From positions 806,001 to 870,000 of the forward strand of contig NZ_PPED02000001.1 in NCBI RefSeq assembly GCF_002899825.2: 64,000 nt of DNA, given 5' to 3'. A model generated the notes under the pieces. It was given only the letters and a program-made list of their open reading frames with translations, had not been told where the DNA came from and made no database searches. Shown in pieces: positions 16,511 through 26,060 of the stretch; the first letter of the stretch is position 1; every line of letters begins with the position of its first letter. The position numbers were made by a program, and so were the translations under genes. The DNA is from Chryseobacterium phosphatilyticum. Lineage in GTDB: Bacteria; Bacteroidota; Bacteroidia; Flavobacteriales; Weeksellaceae.

Positions 16511-17872
16511 ATGGAAATTGAAAAAATTGTACAGAATCAGAGAGAATTTTTCAAGACTCAGCAAACCAGGAGTCTTGCCTTTCGGAAAATGTATCTTGAA
16601 AAGCTCAAAAATTTGATCATTTCAAATGAAGATACCCTGTATGAAGCTATTCATAAAGATTTTGGTAAGTCTAAGTTTGATACATTTACCACAGAAATTT
16701 CTTTTATTCTGAATGATATTGATTATTATCTGAAAAATCTGAAATCTCTTGCAAAGCCTAAAAAAGTAAGCACCAATCTCGTCAACCAGCTCGGAAACAG
16801 TAAAATTTATTCAGATCCGTTGGGGTGTATTCTGGTTATAGGTGCCTGGAACTATCCTTACCAACTCTCACTTTCTCCCATCATTGCTGCAATAGCCGCA
16901 GGAAACTGTTGTATTGTTAAACCTAGTGAAATTGCCGAAAATACAATGAAAGTGATGTGCAAAATCATCAATGAAAATTTCCCATCCGAATATTTGTATG
17001 CTTATGAAGGGGGTATTGACGAAACCACTGAACTTTTAACCATAAAATTTGACAAAATATTTTTCACCGGAAGCACTAAAGTCGGGAAAATTGTATACAA
17101 GGCTGCTGCAGAACATCTGACTCCCGTCGTTCTTGAATTGGGTGGTAAATCTCCGGCGATTGTCACTAAAGAAGCCCATCTTGAAACAGCTGCCAAAAGA
17201 ATTGTATGGGGAAAATTTCTGAACGCCGGACAAACCTGTGTAGCTCCTGACTACTTACTTATTGAAGAAAGCGTCCAAGAACAGTTTCTGGAAATGCTCA
17301 GAAAATATATTAAAGAGTTTCAATACACCCCTGATGCAGATCAGTATACAAGAATTATCAACACCAGAAATTTTCAACGACTTATCAAACTTATTGACAA
17401 CGAAAAAGTCTACTTCGGAGGACATTATGACGAAGAAAAATTGTATATAGAACCTACCATCATGACTCAAATAGATTGGGAAGATTCTGTTATGGAAGAA
17501 GAAATCTTTGGTCCCATTCTACCTGTGATCAGTTTTAAAAACTTCAATATGATGATTAATATTGTTGCCGGACACGAAAAACCACTTGCAGCATACCTCT
17601 TTACCCATAATTCAGAAGAAAAAGAAATATTTACAAGAAAACTCTCTTTTGGAGGAGGTTGTATCAATGATTGTGTCATGCATTTAAGCAATGACAATTT
17701 ACCTTTTGGAGGGGTTGGAAACTCAGGGATTGGAAATTATCATGGAAAATATGGTTTCGAAACGTTTTCTCATCAGAAATCCATTCTGGAAAAAACAACG
17801 TGGGGAGAACCGAATATCAAATATCCACCCTATTCTGAGAAAAAATTAAGCTGGATTAAAAAATTGCTCTGA
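16511..17872 (+). CDS. Aldehyde dehydrogenase (class 3-like)
   Basis: This 453-residue NAD(P)-dependent aldehyde dehydrogenase oxidises an aldehyde to the acid. Visible are GAWNYPYQLSLSPIIAAIAAGN (residues 111-132), the cofactor piece FFTGSTKVG (184-192), general base E209 in LELGGKSP, and catalytic C243 in NAGQTCVAP. The absence of an N-terminal extension and the overall length place it with ALDH3/coniferyl-aldehyde or fatty-aldehyde types. It ends with a C-terminal hydrophobic/basic tail. The TTG start 54 bases upstream lies in repeat-derived sequence and is not favoured. It is monocistronic. Confidence 0.92.
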   Translation: MEIEKIVQNQREFFKTQQTRSLAFRKMYLEKLKNLIISNEDTLYEAIHKDFGKSKFDTFTTEISFILNDIDYYLKNLKSLAKPKKVSTNLVNQLGNSKIYSDPLGCILVIGAWNYPYQLSLSPIIAAIAAGNCCIVKPSEIAENTMKVMCKIINENFPSEYLYAYEGGIDETTELLTIKFDKIFFTGSTKVGKIVYKAAAEHLTPVVLELGGKSPAIVTKEAHLETAAKRIVWGKFLNAGQTCVAPDYLLIEESVQEQFLEMLRKYIKEFQYTPDADQYTRIINTRNFQRLIKLIDNEKVYFGGHYDEEKLYIEPTIMTQIDWEDSVMEEEIFGPILPVISFKNFNMMINIVAGHEKPLAAYLFTHNSEEKEIFTRKLSFGGGCINDCVMHLSNDNLPFGGVGNSGIGNYHGKYGFETFSHQKSILEKTTWGEPNIKYPPYSEKKLSWIKKLL

Positions 17873-17902
17873 AAACCTGTAACAAAGACATTTGATAATT
17901 TC

Positions 17903-17969
17903 TCTCGCAGATTTTGCTGATTGAGCAGATACTTATTTCGAATCTGCGTTATCTGCAAAATCCGCGAGA
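17903..17969. repeat. REP-like palindromic element
   Basis: Two 28-base arms (17903-17930 and 17942-17969) are imperfect reverse complements. The outer parts are TCTCGCAGATTTTGC and GCAAAATCCGCGAGA, and the loop is 11 bases. I recall this TCTCGCAGATTTTGCAGAT motif as a dispersed intergenic repeat in Chryseobacterium and Flavobacterium. It lies between convergent genes. Confidence 0.65.
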
Positions 17970-17976
17970 TATTAAT

Positions 17977-18014
17977 AAAAAAGGTTGCTTCTATATAGAG
18001 AAACAACCTTTTAT
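17977..18014 (-). terminator. Terminator of the thioredoxin-like gene
   Basis: The stem AAAAGGTTG (17979-17987) / CAACCTTTT (18004-18012) starts next to the stop codon of the leftward gene and is flanked by A/T runs on both sides. It may therefore also stop transcription from the aldehyde dehydrogenase gene. Confidence 0.65.
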
Positions 18015-18016
18015 TT

Positions 18017-18586
18017 TTATGCTTTAGGTTTCCATTCGTTGAAGAATGCTTTTACCTTTTCAAGGCTATATCCTTTTCCGTCTTCGAATACATCACTCTG
18101 CTGAATTTTAATCATTTTACCATTTTTATCCAACACGATGAAGACCGGGTACCCAAATTTATCGCCCGGATTGTCATATTGAGCAAAAACTTTCTCGTTT
18201 TTATTATCTGGAGAGAAATTCAGATGATAATACTCAAAGTTTTTATCTACCAATTCTTTCAATTCAGGAGTAGTTTGTACAAAGTTATTAAAACGAAGAC
18301 ACCAGATACACCAGTTACCTCCTGCCTGAATCATAATATTTTTTCCTTCTTTCTTTGCTTTGACAATCAATTTATTGATATCTGCCTGAGCATCCGCTTT
18401 TGGATTATAAGGTTTAGGAAGCTTGGCTTTTTCTTCACCGGCCTTCTTTTTTGCTTCTAATTCAGTCTGTTCTGTCGGCACGATAAGAGCCGTTTTTTGC
18501 TTCCCGTTATCGGGCATATTCTTTACATCCTGCGAAAAAGCGAAAAAGCTTAAACCCAGGAAAGCTAACATTGTCATTTTTTTCAT
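18017..18586 (-). CDS. Periplasmic thioredoxin family protein
   Basis: The signal peptide (residues 1-19, LGLSFFAFSQ) is followed by a Lys/Pro-rich spacer (about 28-70) and a thioredoxin fold with active site CIWC (C93, C96, in GGNWCIWCLRF). It continues with FPDN-type and GYPVFIVLDKNGKMI pieces. The protein should act as a disulfide reductase/isomerase-like enzyme in the periplasm (DUF255/DsbD-C-like thioredoxins). It is divergent from the acyltransferase gene with TAnnTTTG elements for both directions in the 79-base gap. Confidence 0.9.
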   Translation of the reverse strand: MKKMTMLAFLGLSFFAFSQDVKNMPDNGKQKTALIVPTEQTELEAKKKAGEEKAKLPKPYNPKADAQADINKLIVKAKKEGKNIMIQAGGNWCIWCLRFNNFVQTTPELKELVDKNFEYYHLNFSPDNKNEKVFAQYDNPGDKFGYPVFIVLDKNGKMIKIQQSDVFEDGKGYSLEKVKAFFNEWKPKA

Positions 18587-18620
18587 AACATAAAAATAAA
18601 AAAATAATATTATCCATCAG

Positions 18621-18657
18621 CAAAAATAGAACCATAATTTTATTATCACTAAATTTG
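18621..18657. promoter_or_regulatory. Divergent pair of Bacteroidetes -7 elements
   Basis: The minus strand reads TATTTTTG at 18621-18628 (for the thioredoxin gene, leader about 28 bases). The plus strand reads TAAATTTG at 18650-18657, nine bases before the acyltransferase ATG at 18666, so that mRNA would have almost no leader. Neither has a clear TTTG partner. Confidence 0.35.
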
Positions 18658-18665
18658 CCTGTTTT

Positions 18666-19550
18666 ATGAATTTTTTAATCAAAATATTATACTTCATCTC
18701 TAAACTTCCGCTTAAAATATTGTATGTTTTTTCGGACGTTATCTTCTTCCTCAACTATTATCTGGTTGGGTATAGAAAAAAGGTGATTACGCAGAATCTG
18801 AGAAACTCTTTTCCTGATAAGTCGGAAAAAGAAATCAAAGAAATCCGAAAAAAGTTTTACCTGAATTTTTCAGACTACCTCGTAGAAACAATAAAATCTT
18901 TCAGTATCTCTGAAACAGAAGCCAGGGTAAGAATGCAACACATTAACCAGGATTTATTTCATGAGATTCAAAAAGAAGGTAAAAATATCATTCTACTTGC
19001 CGGACATGTTTTCAACTGGGAATGGATTAATGCTTTGGCCAGAATTGTTCCTCAAAAACATTGTCATCCGGTTTATAGAAAAGTAAACAGTGATTTTTGG
19101 GAAAATCAGATGAAAAAAGTCCGTAATAAATTCGGAAATGAAGCATTGGAAGCTAATGAAGTAATTAGAAATATTTTCAGAACCAAGAATGACGGAGGTT
19201 CAATTTATATGTTCGTTGCTGACCAAACGCCTCACTTTTCCCATGTTACCTATGGATTAGAGTTTTTAAACCAAAGAACTCCGGCTTTCATCGGGTATGA
19301 TAAACTGGCTACCAGAATGGATCTGGCATTTATCTATTGTGAGATGAAAAAAGTAAAACGTGGGTATTATCAGGTTAATTATTACAGGATCTATCCGGAT
19401 AATGAAAAATTTACAGAACATGAAGTCGTAAGAAAGTTTCATAAGTTACTGGAAAATACCCTACGTAAACATCCGGACAATTACCTTTGGTCGCACAGGA
19501 AATGGAAATATCAGGATTCTATCAAAACTTATGATTCTGATAAAAAATAG
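18666..19550 (+). CDS. Lysophospholipid/lipid A acyltransferase (LpxL/HtrB family)
   Basis: This 294-residue membrane-associated acyltransferase has a hydrophobic N-terminal helix (about 3-33), the catalytic H(x)4E motif in AGHVFNWEW (H114, E119) and the second block FVADQTPHFSH. These enzymes add secondary acyl chains to lipid A or related lipids at the inner membrane. The glycosyltransferase gene begins nine bases after its stop, so the two are cotranscribed and may both serve cell-envelope glycolipid synthesis. The acceptor is not certain. Confidence 0.88.
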   Translation: MNFLIKILYFISKLPLKILYVFSDVIFFLNYYLVGYRKKVITQNLRNSFPDKSEKEIKEIRKKFYLNFSDYLVETIKSFSISETEARVRMQHINQDLFHEIQKEGKNIILLAGHVFNWEWINALARIVPQKHCHPVYRKVNSDFWENQMKKVRNKFGNEALEANEVIRNIFRTKNDGGSIYMFVADQTPHFSHVTYGLEFLNQRTPAFIGYDKLATRMDLAFIYCEMKKVKRGYYQVNYYRIYPDNEKFTEHEVVRKFHKLLENTLRKHPDNYLWSHRKWKYQDSIKTYDSDKK

Positions 19551-19559
19551 GAGATATAC

Positions 19560-20537
19560 ATGCAGAAAAAACTGGCGGTTGCCATCTTAAACTGGAACGG
19601 TAAAAACTGGCTTGAAAAATTTCTTCCCGGTGTAGTTCAATATTCTCAGAATGCAGATATTTATGTTATTGATAATCTTTCTACTGATGACTCATTATCA
19701 TTCCTCAGTACAAACTTCCCTACGGTAAAGATTATTAAAAATGATAAAAATTACGGATTTGCAGGAGGCTATAATGAAGGATTAAAATCCGTCACCAATG
19801 AATTTTATTGTCTTCTTAACTCTGATGTAGAGGTTACGGAGAATTGGATTGAACCTGTTTTAGAATTATTCGAAAAAGATGCTTCTATTTCCGCCATTCA
19901 GCCTAAGGTTCTATCCTATTCCAACAAAAAATATTTTGAATTTGCAGGAGCAGCGGGAGGATTGATTGATAATCTTGGTTATCCGTATTGCCGGGGAAGA
20001 ATTTTCGACCATTTGGAAGAAGACAAGGGACAATACGATGATGAAACTGAAATTTTCTGGGCATCCGGCTGTAGTTTTTTTATCCGCTCAAAAGATTTTT
20101 GGGACCAACAGGGCTTCGATGAGTGTTTCTTTGCTCATCAGGAAGAAATCGATCTGTGCTGGCGACTGATTAATGCCGGGAAAAAGATTTTTTATACCGG
20201 AAAATCTACAGTATATCACGTAGGAGGAGGAACTTTAAATAAACAAAGTGCACAAAAGACCTATCTGAATATCAGAAACAACCTCTCCATGATGCTTAAA
20301 AATCTTCCTTTTCCTCAATTAATCTGGTTGATTTTCTTTAGGCTTTGCCTGGATGGAGTAGCCGGAATTTATTTTGGATTAAAAAATGGATTTCCTCACC
20401 TTTGGGCAGTTTTAAGGGCTCACTTTGGCTTTTACGGGCAATTTCGCGGAACCTGGAAACTGCGTCAAGAGCACCAAAAGGTGGAATTTTACCAATCAAA
20501 ATGGTTGATTTTCAAACACTTTTTGGGAGGAAAGTAG
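19560..20537 (+). CDS. Glycosyltransferase family 2 (rhamnosyltransferase-like)
   Basis: This 325-residue GT-A enzyme has the nucleotide-sugar binding start VAILNWNGKNWLEKFLPGV, DNLSTDDSL, the metal-binding region LLNSDVEVTENWIEP (DxD-like SDVE), ASGCSFFIRS and the acceptor/catalytic HQEEIDLCWR. A hydrophobic C-terminal region (about 235-265) probably attaches it to the inner membrane. The pattern is that of enzymes that add rhamnose or similar sugars to surface polysaccharide. It is in an operon with the acyltransferase. Confidence 0.88.
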   Translation: MQKKLAVAILNWNGKNWLEKFLPGVVQYSQNADIYVIDNLSTDDSLSFLSTNFPTVKIIKNDKNYGFAGGYNEGLKSVTNEFYCLLNSDVEVTENWIEPVLELFEKDASISAIQPKVLSYSNKKYFEFAGAAGGLIDNLGYPYCRGRIFDHLEEDKGQYDDETEIFWASGCSFFIRSKDFWDQQGFDECFFAHQEEIDLCWRLINAGKKIFYTGKSTVYHVGGGTLNKQSAQKTYLNIRNNLSMMLKNLPFPQLIWLIFFRLCLDGVAGIYFGLKNGFPHLWAVLRAHFGFYGQFRGTWKLRQEHQKVEFYQSKWLIFKHFLGGK

Positions 20538-20689
20538 TAGGTGGCAGATGATGGGTAATACATTGCAGAGATTAGGAAAAATTACCACTTCCTATACTTG
20601 TTTTGAGCTAAGACTCATTAGAGTAAAATTTCATAACTTCAATTAACCTTAAGCTTTAAACCCAAAACCTTGAACATCAAATTCTAAAC

Positions 20690-20728
20690 AAGAGAACCAG
20701 TAACCAGCAACAATAACAACCAATAACT
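20690..20728. repeat. Degenerate short-period tract (CAGTAAC/CAACAATAAC)
   Basis: Units such as AACCAGTAACCAGCAACAATAACAACC follow each other just before the exonuclease gene. They resemble, with drift, the CGTAACC heptamers at 10726-10762. Confidence 0.35.
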
Positions 20729-20742
20729 TATAATTTAAAACA

Positions 20743-21297
20743 ATGGACTTCTGCGCAATAGATTTTGAAACGGCCACTCACGAGAAAAGTTCTGCATGTG
20801 AAATGGGTATTTGTATCGTTCAGGATTCAAAAATTGTGGAGACCAAAACATGGCTAATTAAGCCCCCGAGTTTTCCCTATTTCAGTAAATTTAATATTGC
20901 CGTACACGGAATTCATCCTGAAGATGTAAAAGATGCCCCTACGTTTGATGAAATCTGGTACGAGGCTCAGGATATGATGTATGGAAGTTTAATGATTGCC
21001 CATAACGCCGGTTTTGACGCTTCTGTTTTAAGGGGATGTATCGAGCATTACGGTATGTTCACTCCCAATTTAAACTATTTATGTAGCATACAACTGGCAA
21101 AAAAATCATGGAATTATCTTCCAAAATATGGACTGAAGCCATTAGCAGAGTATCATAAAATTGATTTCAATCACCACAGGGCGGGAGCTGATGCAGAGGT
21201 ATGTGCCAAAATTTCTTTATTGGCTTTTGAGAAGCTCTTCCTCACCAGTAATGATGAAGTAAATGAATATATGAAAGCAAAAATTAAAAAGCTTTAA
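20743..21297 (+). CDS. DnaQ-like 3'-5' exonuclease (DEDDh)
   Basis: This stand-alone 184-residue exonuclease resembles the DNA polymerase III epsilon proofreading domain. The DEDDh motifs are CAIDFETAT (D7, E9), HNAGFDASVL (second Asp) and HHRAGADAEVCA (catalytic His and last Asp). It has no BRCT or GIY-YIG extension, so it is probably an accessory nuclease rather than the replicative epsilon subunit. It stands alone between repeat-containing gaps. Confidence 0.9.
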   Translation: MDFCAIDFETATHEKSSACEMGICIVQDSKIVETKTWLIKPPSFPYFSKFNIAVHGIHPEDVKDAPTFDEIWYEAQDMMYGSLMIAHNAGFDASVLRGCIEHYGMFTPNLNYLCSIQLAKKSWNYLPKYGLKPLAEYHKIDFNHHRAGADAEVCAKISLLAFEKLFLTSNDEVNEYMKAKIKKL

Positions 21298-21357
21298 TAA
21301 TACAGCTAAAAGACCCGGGTTCTATTACCTGTACCAGTCATTGATTTGACAAAACTA

Positions 21358-21747
21358 TTAATTACTTAAAACTTCAGACAACAGATTGAATTTCGGGATA
21401 TCAATCTCAAAAGTCTCCTGTGTTTCCAAGTTTTTAACCAGGTATTTCCCGCTCATATTTCCTACTCCGGAGCGAAGCATTACATTGGAAAAATAGGAGA
21501 AATTTTCACCTGTGCCTATTTCAGGAGTAAGGCCTATTACACCGTCTCCTATAATCTCGGTATATCCAAATCCTACGTCAAAGATTAACCATTTTCTTTT
21601 CAATACTTTTATCGGAAAACCTCCATCGTTTTCTATGGTTATATTGTACTTGAAAACGTACCGGTTTTCGGATGGATAACTGTTTTTACTATCATATTCA
21701 GGTATTACTGAAACTTTGATATTAGAAGTCATTTTTGAGAACATCAT
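21358..21747 (-). CDS. apaG: ApaG domain protein
   Basis: The 129 residues match ApaG, a small fibronectin-III-like beta sandwich: YVFKYNITIENDGGFPIKVLKRKWLIFD, then the GxGVxGxxP-type segment GDGVIGLTPEIGTGENFSY and the ending SGKYLVKNLETQETFEIDIPKFNLL. Its biochemical role is uncertain (linked to metal or nucleotide phenotypes in other bacteria). The start could also be the Met at codon 2 or codon 6; I keep the longest. It lies downstream of sucB but behind its terminator. Confidence 0.9.
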   Translation of the reverse strand: MMFSKMTSNIKVSVIPEYDSKNSYPSENRYVFKYNITIENDGGFPIKVLKRKWLIFDVGFGYTEIIGDGVIGLTPEIGTGENFSYFSNVMLRSGVGNMSGKYLVKNLETQETFEIDIPKFNLLSEVLSN

Positions 21748-21773
21748 AATTGTATTTTCTTAATAGATACAAA

Positions 21774-21799
21774 AATCTCGCCTTTTTTGAGGCGAGATT
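21774..21799 (-). terminator. Terminator of the sucA-sucB operon
   Basis: A 10-bp perfect stem (AATCTCGCCT / AGGCGAGATT) with loop TTTTTG lies 30 bases after the sucB stop. Reading leftwards it is followed by a run of T. Confidence 0.8.
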
Positions 21800-21828
21800 G
21801 TATATTTATATTATAATTTTATTAAAAA

Positions 21829-23082
21829 CTATAATCCAAGGCCTTTTCTTTCGTCACCTCCCAATAATATTTCAACCGGGTTATCGATTCCTTCTTTTAC
21901 TGCGACAAGGAATCCTACAGATTCTTTACCGTCAATAATTCTGTGGTCATAAGACATTGCAACGTACATCATTGGTCTGATTACCACTTGTCCGTCAACA
22001 GCCACTGGTCTCTGGATAATGTTGTGCATTCCTAAGATTGCAGATTGAGGAGGATTGATGATTGGTGTAGACATCATAGATCCGAAAGTACCACCGTTAG
22101 TAATAGTGAAAGTACCCCCTGTCATTTCGTCAACAGTAATTTTACCGTCTCTTACTTTGACAGCAAGATCTTTGATATTTGCTTCAACAGCGCTGAAAGA
22201 CATATTTTCTGCATTTCTCAATACAGGCACCATTAATCCTTTAGGACCTGAAACGGCAATAGAAATATCACAGAAATCATAGTTTACTTTGAAATCTCCG
22301 TCGATCGATGCGTTTACATCCGGATACATCTGTAATGCTCTTGTCACTGCTTTTGTAAAGAAAGACATGAAACCTAGTCCTACTCCGTGCTTTTGAGCAA
22401 ATTCTTCTTTATATTGCTTTCTTAATCTGAAGATTTCAGACATGTCAACTTCATTGAAAGTTGTTAACATCGCTGTTTCATTCTTCACAGAAACTAATCT
22501 CTGAGCGATTTTTCTTCTTAAAACTGAAAGTTTAGTCGTTGTAGTCGTTCTTGCACCGGTAGCAGTAAGAGGGCTTCCTCCTAATGCAGGAACTGCAGCT
22601 AATTCAGCATCAGTCTTAGTGATTCTTCCGTCTCTTCCTGTTCCTGAAACTTGTCCTGCATCTACTCCTTTTTCATCAAGAATTTTCTTAGCAGCCGGAG
22701 ATGGAGCTCCTGTAGCATAAGTTTGTGTTGCAGCAACCGGAGCAGCTGGTTTTGGAGCTTCTTGTTTAGCAGGCTCAGCAGCTTTTGGAGCTTCTTCCTG
22801 TTTCGGAGCTTCAGCAACAGGTGCAGCACCCGCTGGTTTTGCAGCATCCATATCAATTAAACAAACTACCTGACCTACTTGTACTACATCACCTTCTTCT
22901 GCCTTTAAAGTGATAATACCACTTTGTTCTGCAGGCAATTCAAGAGTTGCTTTATCTGAATCCACTTCGGCGATAGGTTGATCTTTTTCTACATAATCAC
23001 CATCTTTTACAAGCCAAGTTGCAATTTCAACTTCTGTAATTGATTCGCCTGGTGAAGGAACTTTCATTTCTAAAACTGACAT
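21829..23082 (-). CDS. sucB: 2-oxoglutarate dehydrogenase E2 (dihydrolipoamide succinyltransferase)
   Basis: This 417-residue core subunit of the 2-oxoglutarate dehydrogenase complex (TCA cycle) has a lipoyl domain (1-76; K44 in [10 protein letters not shown]), an Ala/Pro/Lys linker (about 80-125), a subunit-binding domain ([29 protein letters not shown]) and a catalytic domain with SYDHRIIDG (H380, D384). It ends [10 protein letters not shown]...RKGLGL. It follows sucA by 39 bases and shares its transcript. Alternative symbol odhB. Confidence 0.95.
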   Translation of the reverse strand: MSVLEMKVPSPGESITEVEIATWLVKDGDYVEKDQPIAEVDSDKATLELPAEQSGIITLKAEEGDVVQVGQVVCLIDMDAAKPAGAAPVAEAPKQEEAPKAAEPAKQEAPKPAAPVAATQTYATGAPSPAAKKILDEKGVDAGQVSGTGRDGRITKTDAELAAVPALGGSPLTATGARTTTTTKLSVLRRKIAQRLVSVKNETAMLTTFNEVDMSEIFRLRKQYKEEFAQKHGVGLGFMSFFTKAVTRALQMYPDVNASIDGDFKVNYDFCDISIAVSGPKGLMVPVLRNAENMSFSAVEANIKDLAVKVRDGKITVDEMTGGTFTITNGGTFGSMMSTPIINPPQSAILGMHNIIQRPVAVDGQVVIRPMMYVAMSYDHRIIDGKESVGFLVAVKEGIDNPVEILLGGDERKGLGL

Positions 23083-23121
23083 ATCGAGTATTTTTTATTT
23101 TTTAATTGAATATTATTTAAA

Positions 23122-25935
23122 TTAAGCTGTAACGGGTCTTTTTGCAGGAGCATCATCTCTGTCAAAAACTTTATTGATCACTGCATTTTGGTTTTTCTCA
23201 AACATTTTGTGGCTACCAGGAGCTGGAGCACCGCTTGGTACCGGAGAAACTACCTGGATTCCTGTATCTCTGAAGTTTCTTAAGATATAAGACCAGGCAC
23301 CCATATTTTCAGGCTCTTCCTGAGCCCATACCAGTTCTTTTCTGTTTTCGTACTTGCTGAAGATCGCTTCAATAGCATCTGTCTGAAGTGGATACAACTG
23401 CTCAAATCTTACTAATGCAATATTCTCACAATTTAATTCTTCTTTCTTCGCTAATAATTCGAAGTACAGTTTTCCTGAACAAAGAACTAATTTTTCTACT
23501 TTTTTAGGATCTGCAGTAGGATCGTCTAAGATTGGCTGGAATGAACCGGTAGCAAAATCTTCAAGCGGAGAAACTACTTTAGGGTGTCTCAATAAAGATT
23601 TAGGACTCATTACTACCAATGGTTTTCTGAATGCCCATTTCAACTGTCTTCTCAATAAGTGGAAATAGTTGGCAGGTGAAGTAATATTTGCTACCACCAT
23701 GTTTTCGTTGGCACAAAGAGTAAGGAATCTTTCCAATCTTGCTGAAGAGTGCTCAGCACCTTGTCCTTCTGAACCGTGAGGTAACAACATTACCAATCCG
23801 TTCTGAAGTTTCCATTTTTCTTCCGCAGCAGCCAGATATTGGTCAACAATGATCTGAGCTCCGTTTACAAAGTCTCCGAACTGAGCTTCCCAGATCGTTA
23901 ATGTATTTGGAGAAGCCATTGCATATCCGTAGTCAAATCCTAAAACACCATATTCTGAAAGATGAGAGTTGAATACATCAAATCTACTTTCTGAGACATG
24001 TCTTAAAGGGATATATTCTTCTTCTGTATCTTCTGTTTTTACCACAGCATGTCTGTGAGAGAAAGTACCTCTTTCTACATCTTCTCCGGAAATTCTTACA
24101 TTGTGACCTTCAACAAGAAGGGTAGCATAGGCTAGCCACTCTCCTAACGCCCAATCTAATGAGTTTCCATCAATAGCCTTGATACGGTTATCAAAAAGTC
24201 TGGTAATTTTGTTGATAAACTTTTTATCAGCCGGAAGTGTCGACATTTTAAGAGCCAACTCCTTCAATTTAGCTAAATCATATTTTGTATCAACCGGTAA
24301 TTGAAGTGCTCCTCTTTTTCCGATTGGGTAGTTTACCCAGTCTTCAGCCATGAACAAGTCCATTACATTTTTCTCAATTTCTTTGGAAGCATCAAAGTCT
24401 TTATCTAAAAGCGCCTTGAATTCCGTTTCCATTTTAGCAATTACATCATTGGAAGTAATACTGTCTTTAAGCAATTTATCTTTATAAATTTCTCTTGGAT
24501 TCGGGTGTTTTGAAATTGTTTTATATAAATTAGGTTGAGTAAATCTTGGTTCGTCACCTTCATTGTGACCATATTTTCTATATCCTAAAAGATCGATGTA
24601 AACATCTTTTCCGAATTTTGCTCTGAAATCAGCAGCAAAGTGGATCGCGTGAACAACAGCTTCAGCATCATCAGCATTGACGTGCATTACAGGAGATTCT
24701 GTAACTTTTGCAATGTCTGTACAATATGTGGAAGACCTTGCATCCATGTAGTTTGTTGTAAATGAAACCTGGTTATTTACCACAATATGAACAGTACCAC
24801 CTGTTTTGTAACCTTCCAAAGTCATCATCTGAGCAACTTCGTACGCAATACCTTGTCCGGCGATAGCCCCATCACCATGGATGATGATCGGTAATACTTT
24901 AGAATAATCTTTGTATTTGTCATCCACTTTCGCACGGCAGATACCTTCTACAAGAGCTGCTACCGTTTCAAGGTGAGACGGGTTGGGTGTCAGGTTGATA
25001 CAAACTTCTTCTCCTGAAGCAGTTTTGATTTTTTTAGAAGACCCTAAGTGATATTTAACGTCACCGGAGAATACATCTTCTTCAAATTCCTTTCCTTCAA
25101 ATTCTGAGAAAATCTGCTTGTAAGATTTCCCGAAAATATTGGTCAGTACATTTAATCTCCCTCTGTGGGCCATCCCTAATACTACTTCGTCAACACCAAG
25201 TTGAGAAGATCTTGAGATCAACTGATCTAAAGCAGGGATTAATGTTTCACCACCTTCTAATGAGAATCTTTTTTGTCCTACAAATTTTGTGTGAAGATAG
25301 TTTTCAAAGGCTACAGCCTGATTTAATTTTAATAAGATTTCTGTTTTTTCATTTGCAGAAAGGCTTGGGTGGTTTTCATTTACCTGAAGCCATTTCTTAA
25401 TAAAATCTTTTTCTTCAACATTGTTAATGTATGTATATTCTACTCCAATAGAATCACAGTAGATATTTTCAAGATGTTTAATCAAATCTGCAAGCGTAGC
25501 AGGCTCTTTCATTCCTGTTTCTACAGCACAGTTGAATTTTGTATTTAAATCCTCTTTGGAAAGACCGAAATTTTCGATATCCAAAGTTGGGGTATAGTGT
25601 CTTCTTTCTCTAACAGGGTTTGTTTTTGTAAAGAGGTGTCCTCTTGTTCTATAAGCCTCAATAAGGTTTACTACCTTAAATTCTTTCTTGATGTGCTCAG
25701 GAACCTCTCCGTTTGATACTGCCTGAGAAATTTGCTGTACTGCCGGAGCAGCATTGGCCGAAGCCTGAATAAATTGAATGCTATCGTCATCTCCGTAGTT
25801 CTCCAAAGCAAAATCGAAGCCTTGAAAGAAAGCTTTCCATGATGGTTCTAAAGAGTCCGGGAATTTTAAGTACTGTTGGTATAAATCCTCAATTAACTGA
25901 GAATGAGCTGCGTTTAGGAATGAAAATCTGTCCAT
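23122..25935 (-). CDS. sucA: 2-oxoglutarate dehydrogenase E1
   Basis: This 937-residue thiamine-diphosphate enzyme decarboxylates 2-oxoglutarate in the TCA cycle. Signature parts are the N-terminal FLNAAHSQLIEDLYQQYLKFPDSL (E2-binding region), the AHRGRLNVL motif (about 255-265), the ThDP/Mg motif GDGAIAGQG through NNQVSFTT (about 350-390), and the C-terminal transketolase parts QNGLVMLLPHGSEGQGAEHSS and VWAQEEPENMGAW. First gene of sucA-sucB. Alternative symbol odhA. Confidence 0.96.
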   Translation of the reverse strand: MDRFSFLNAAHSQLIEDLYQQYLKFPDSLEPSWKAFFQGFDFALENYGDDDSIQFIQASANAAPAVQQISQAVSNGEVPEHIKKEFKVVNLIEAYRTRGHLFTKTNPVRERRHYTPTLDIENFGLSKEDLNTKFNCAVETGMKEPATLADLIKHLENIYCDSIGVEYTYINNVEEKDFIKKWLQVNENHPSLSANEKTEILLKLNQAVAFENYLHTKFVGQKRFSLEGGETLIPALDQLISRSSQLGVDEVVLGMAHRGRLNVLTNIFGKSYKQIFSEFEGKEFEEDVFSGDVKYHLGSSKKIKTASGEEVCINLTPNPSHLETVAALVEGICRAKVDDKYKDYSKVLPIIIHGDGAIAGQGIAYEVAQMMTLEGYKTGGTVHIVVNNQVSFTTNYMDARSSTYCTDIAKVTESPVMHVNADDAEAVVHAIHFAADFRAKFGKDVYIDLLGYRKYGHNEGDEPRFTQPNLYKTISKHPNPREIYKDKLLKDSITSNDVIAKMETEFKALLDKDFDASKEIEKNVMDLFMAEDWVNYPIGKRGALQLPVDTKYDLAKLKELALKMSTLPADKKFINKITRLFDNRIKAIDGNSLDWALGEWLAYATLLVEGHNVRISGEDVERGTFSHRHAVVKTEDTEEEYIPLRHVSESRFDVFNSHLSEYGVLGFDYGYAMASPNTLTIWEAQFGDFVNGAQIIVDQYLAAAEEKWKLQNGLVMLLPHGSEGQGAEHSSARLERFLTLCANENMVVANITSPANYFHLLRRQLKWAFRKPLVVMSPKSLLRHPKVVSPLEDFATGSFQPILDDPTADPKKVEKLVLCSGKLYFELLAKKEELNCENIALVRFEQLYPLQTDAIEAIFSKYENRKELVWAQEEPENMGAWSYILRNFRDTGIQVVSPVPSGAPAPGSHKMFEKNQNAVINKVFDRDDAPAKRPVTA

Positions 25936-25982
25936 TATTACAGTTTATCTATTTATTAAAATTTATTTGTAGAATTAATCTT

Positions 25983-25990
25983 CAAATTTA
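25983..25990 (-). promoter_or_regulatory. Bacteroidetes -7 element for sucA
   Basis: The minus strand reads TAAATTTG (TAnnTTTG), 47 bases before the sucA ATG. The upstream element is not clear. Confidence 0.35.
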
Positions 25991-26060
25991 ATAAAAAAAA
26001 CCGAGTTAGAACAGTCTCAAACCGTTAAAAAAAGTTAGGAAAAAATTAATTTTTAAAAAA

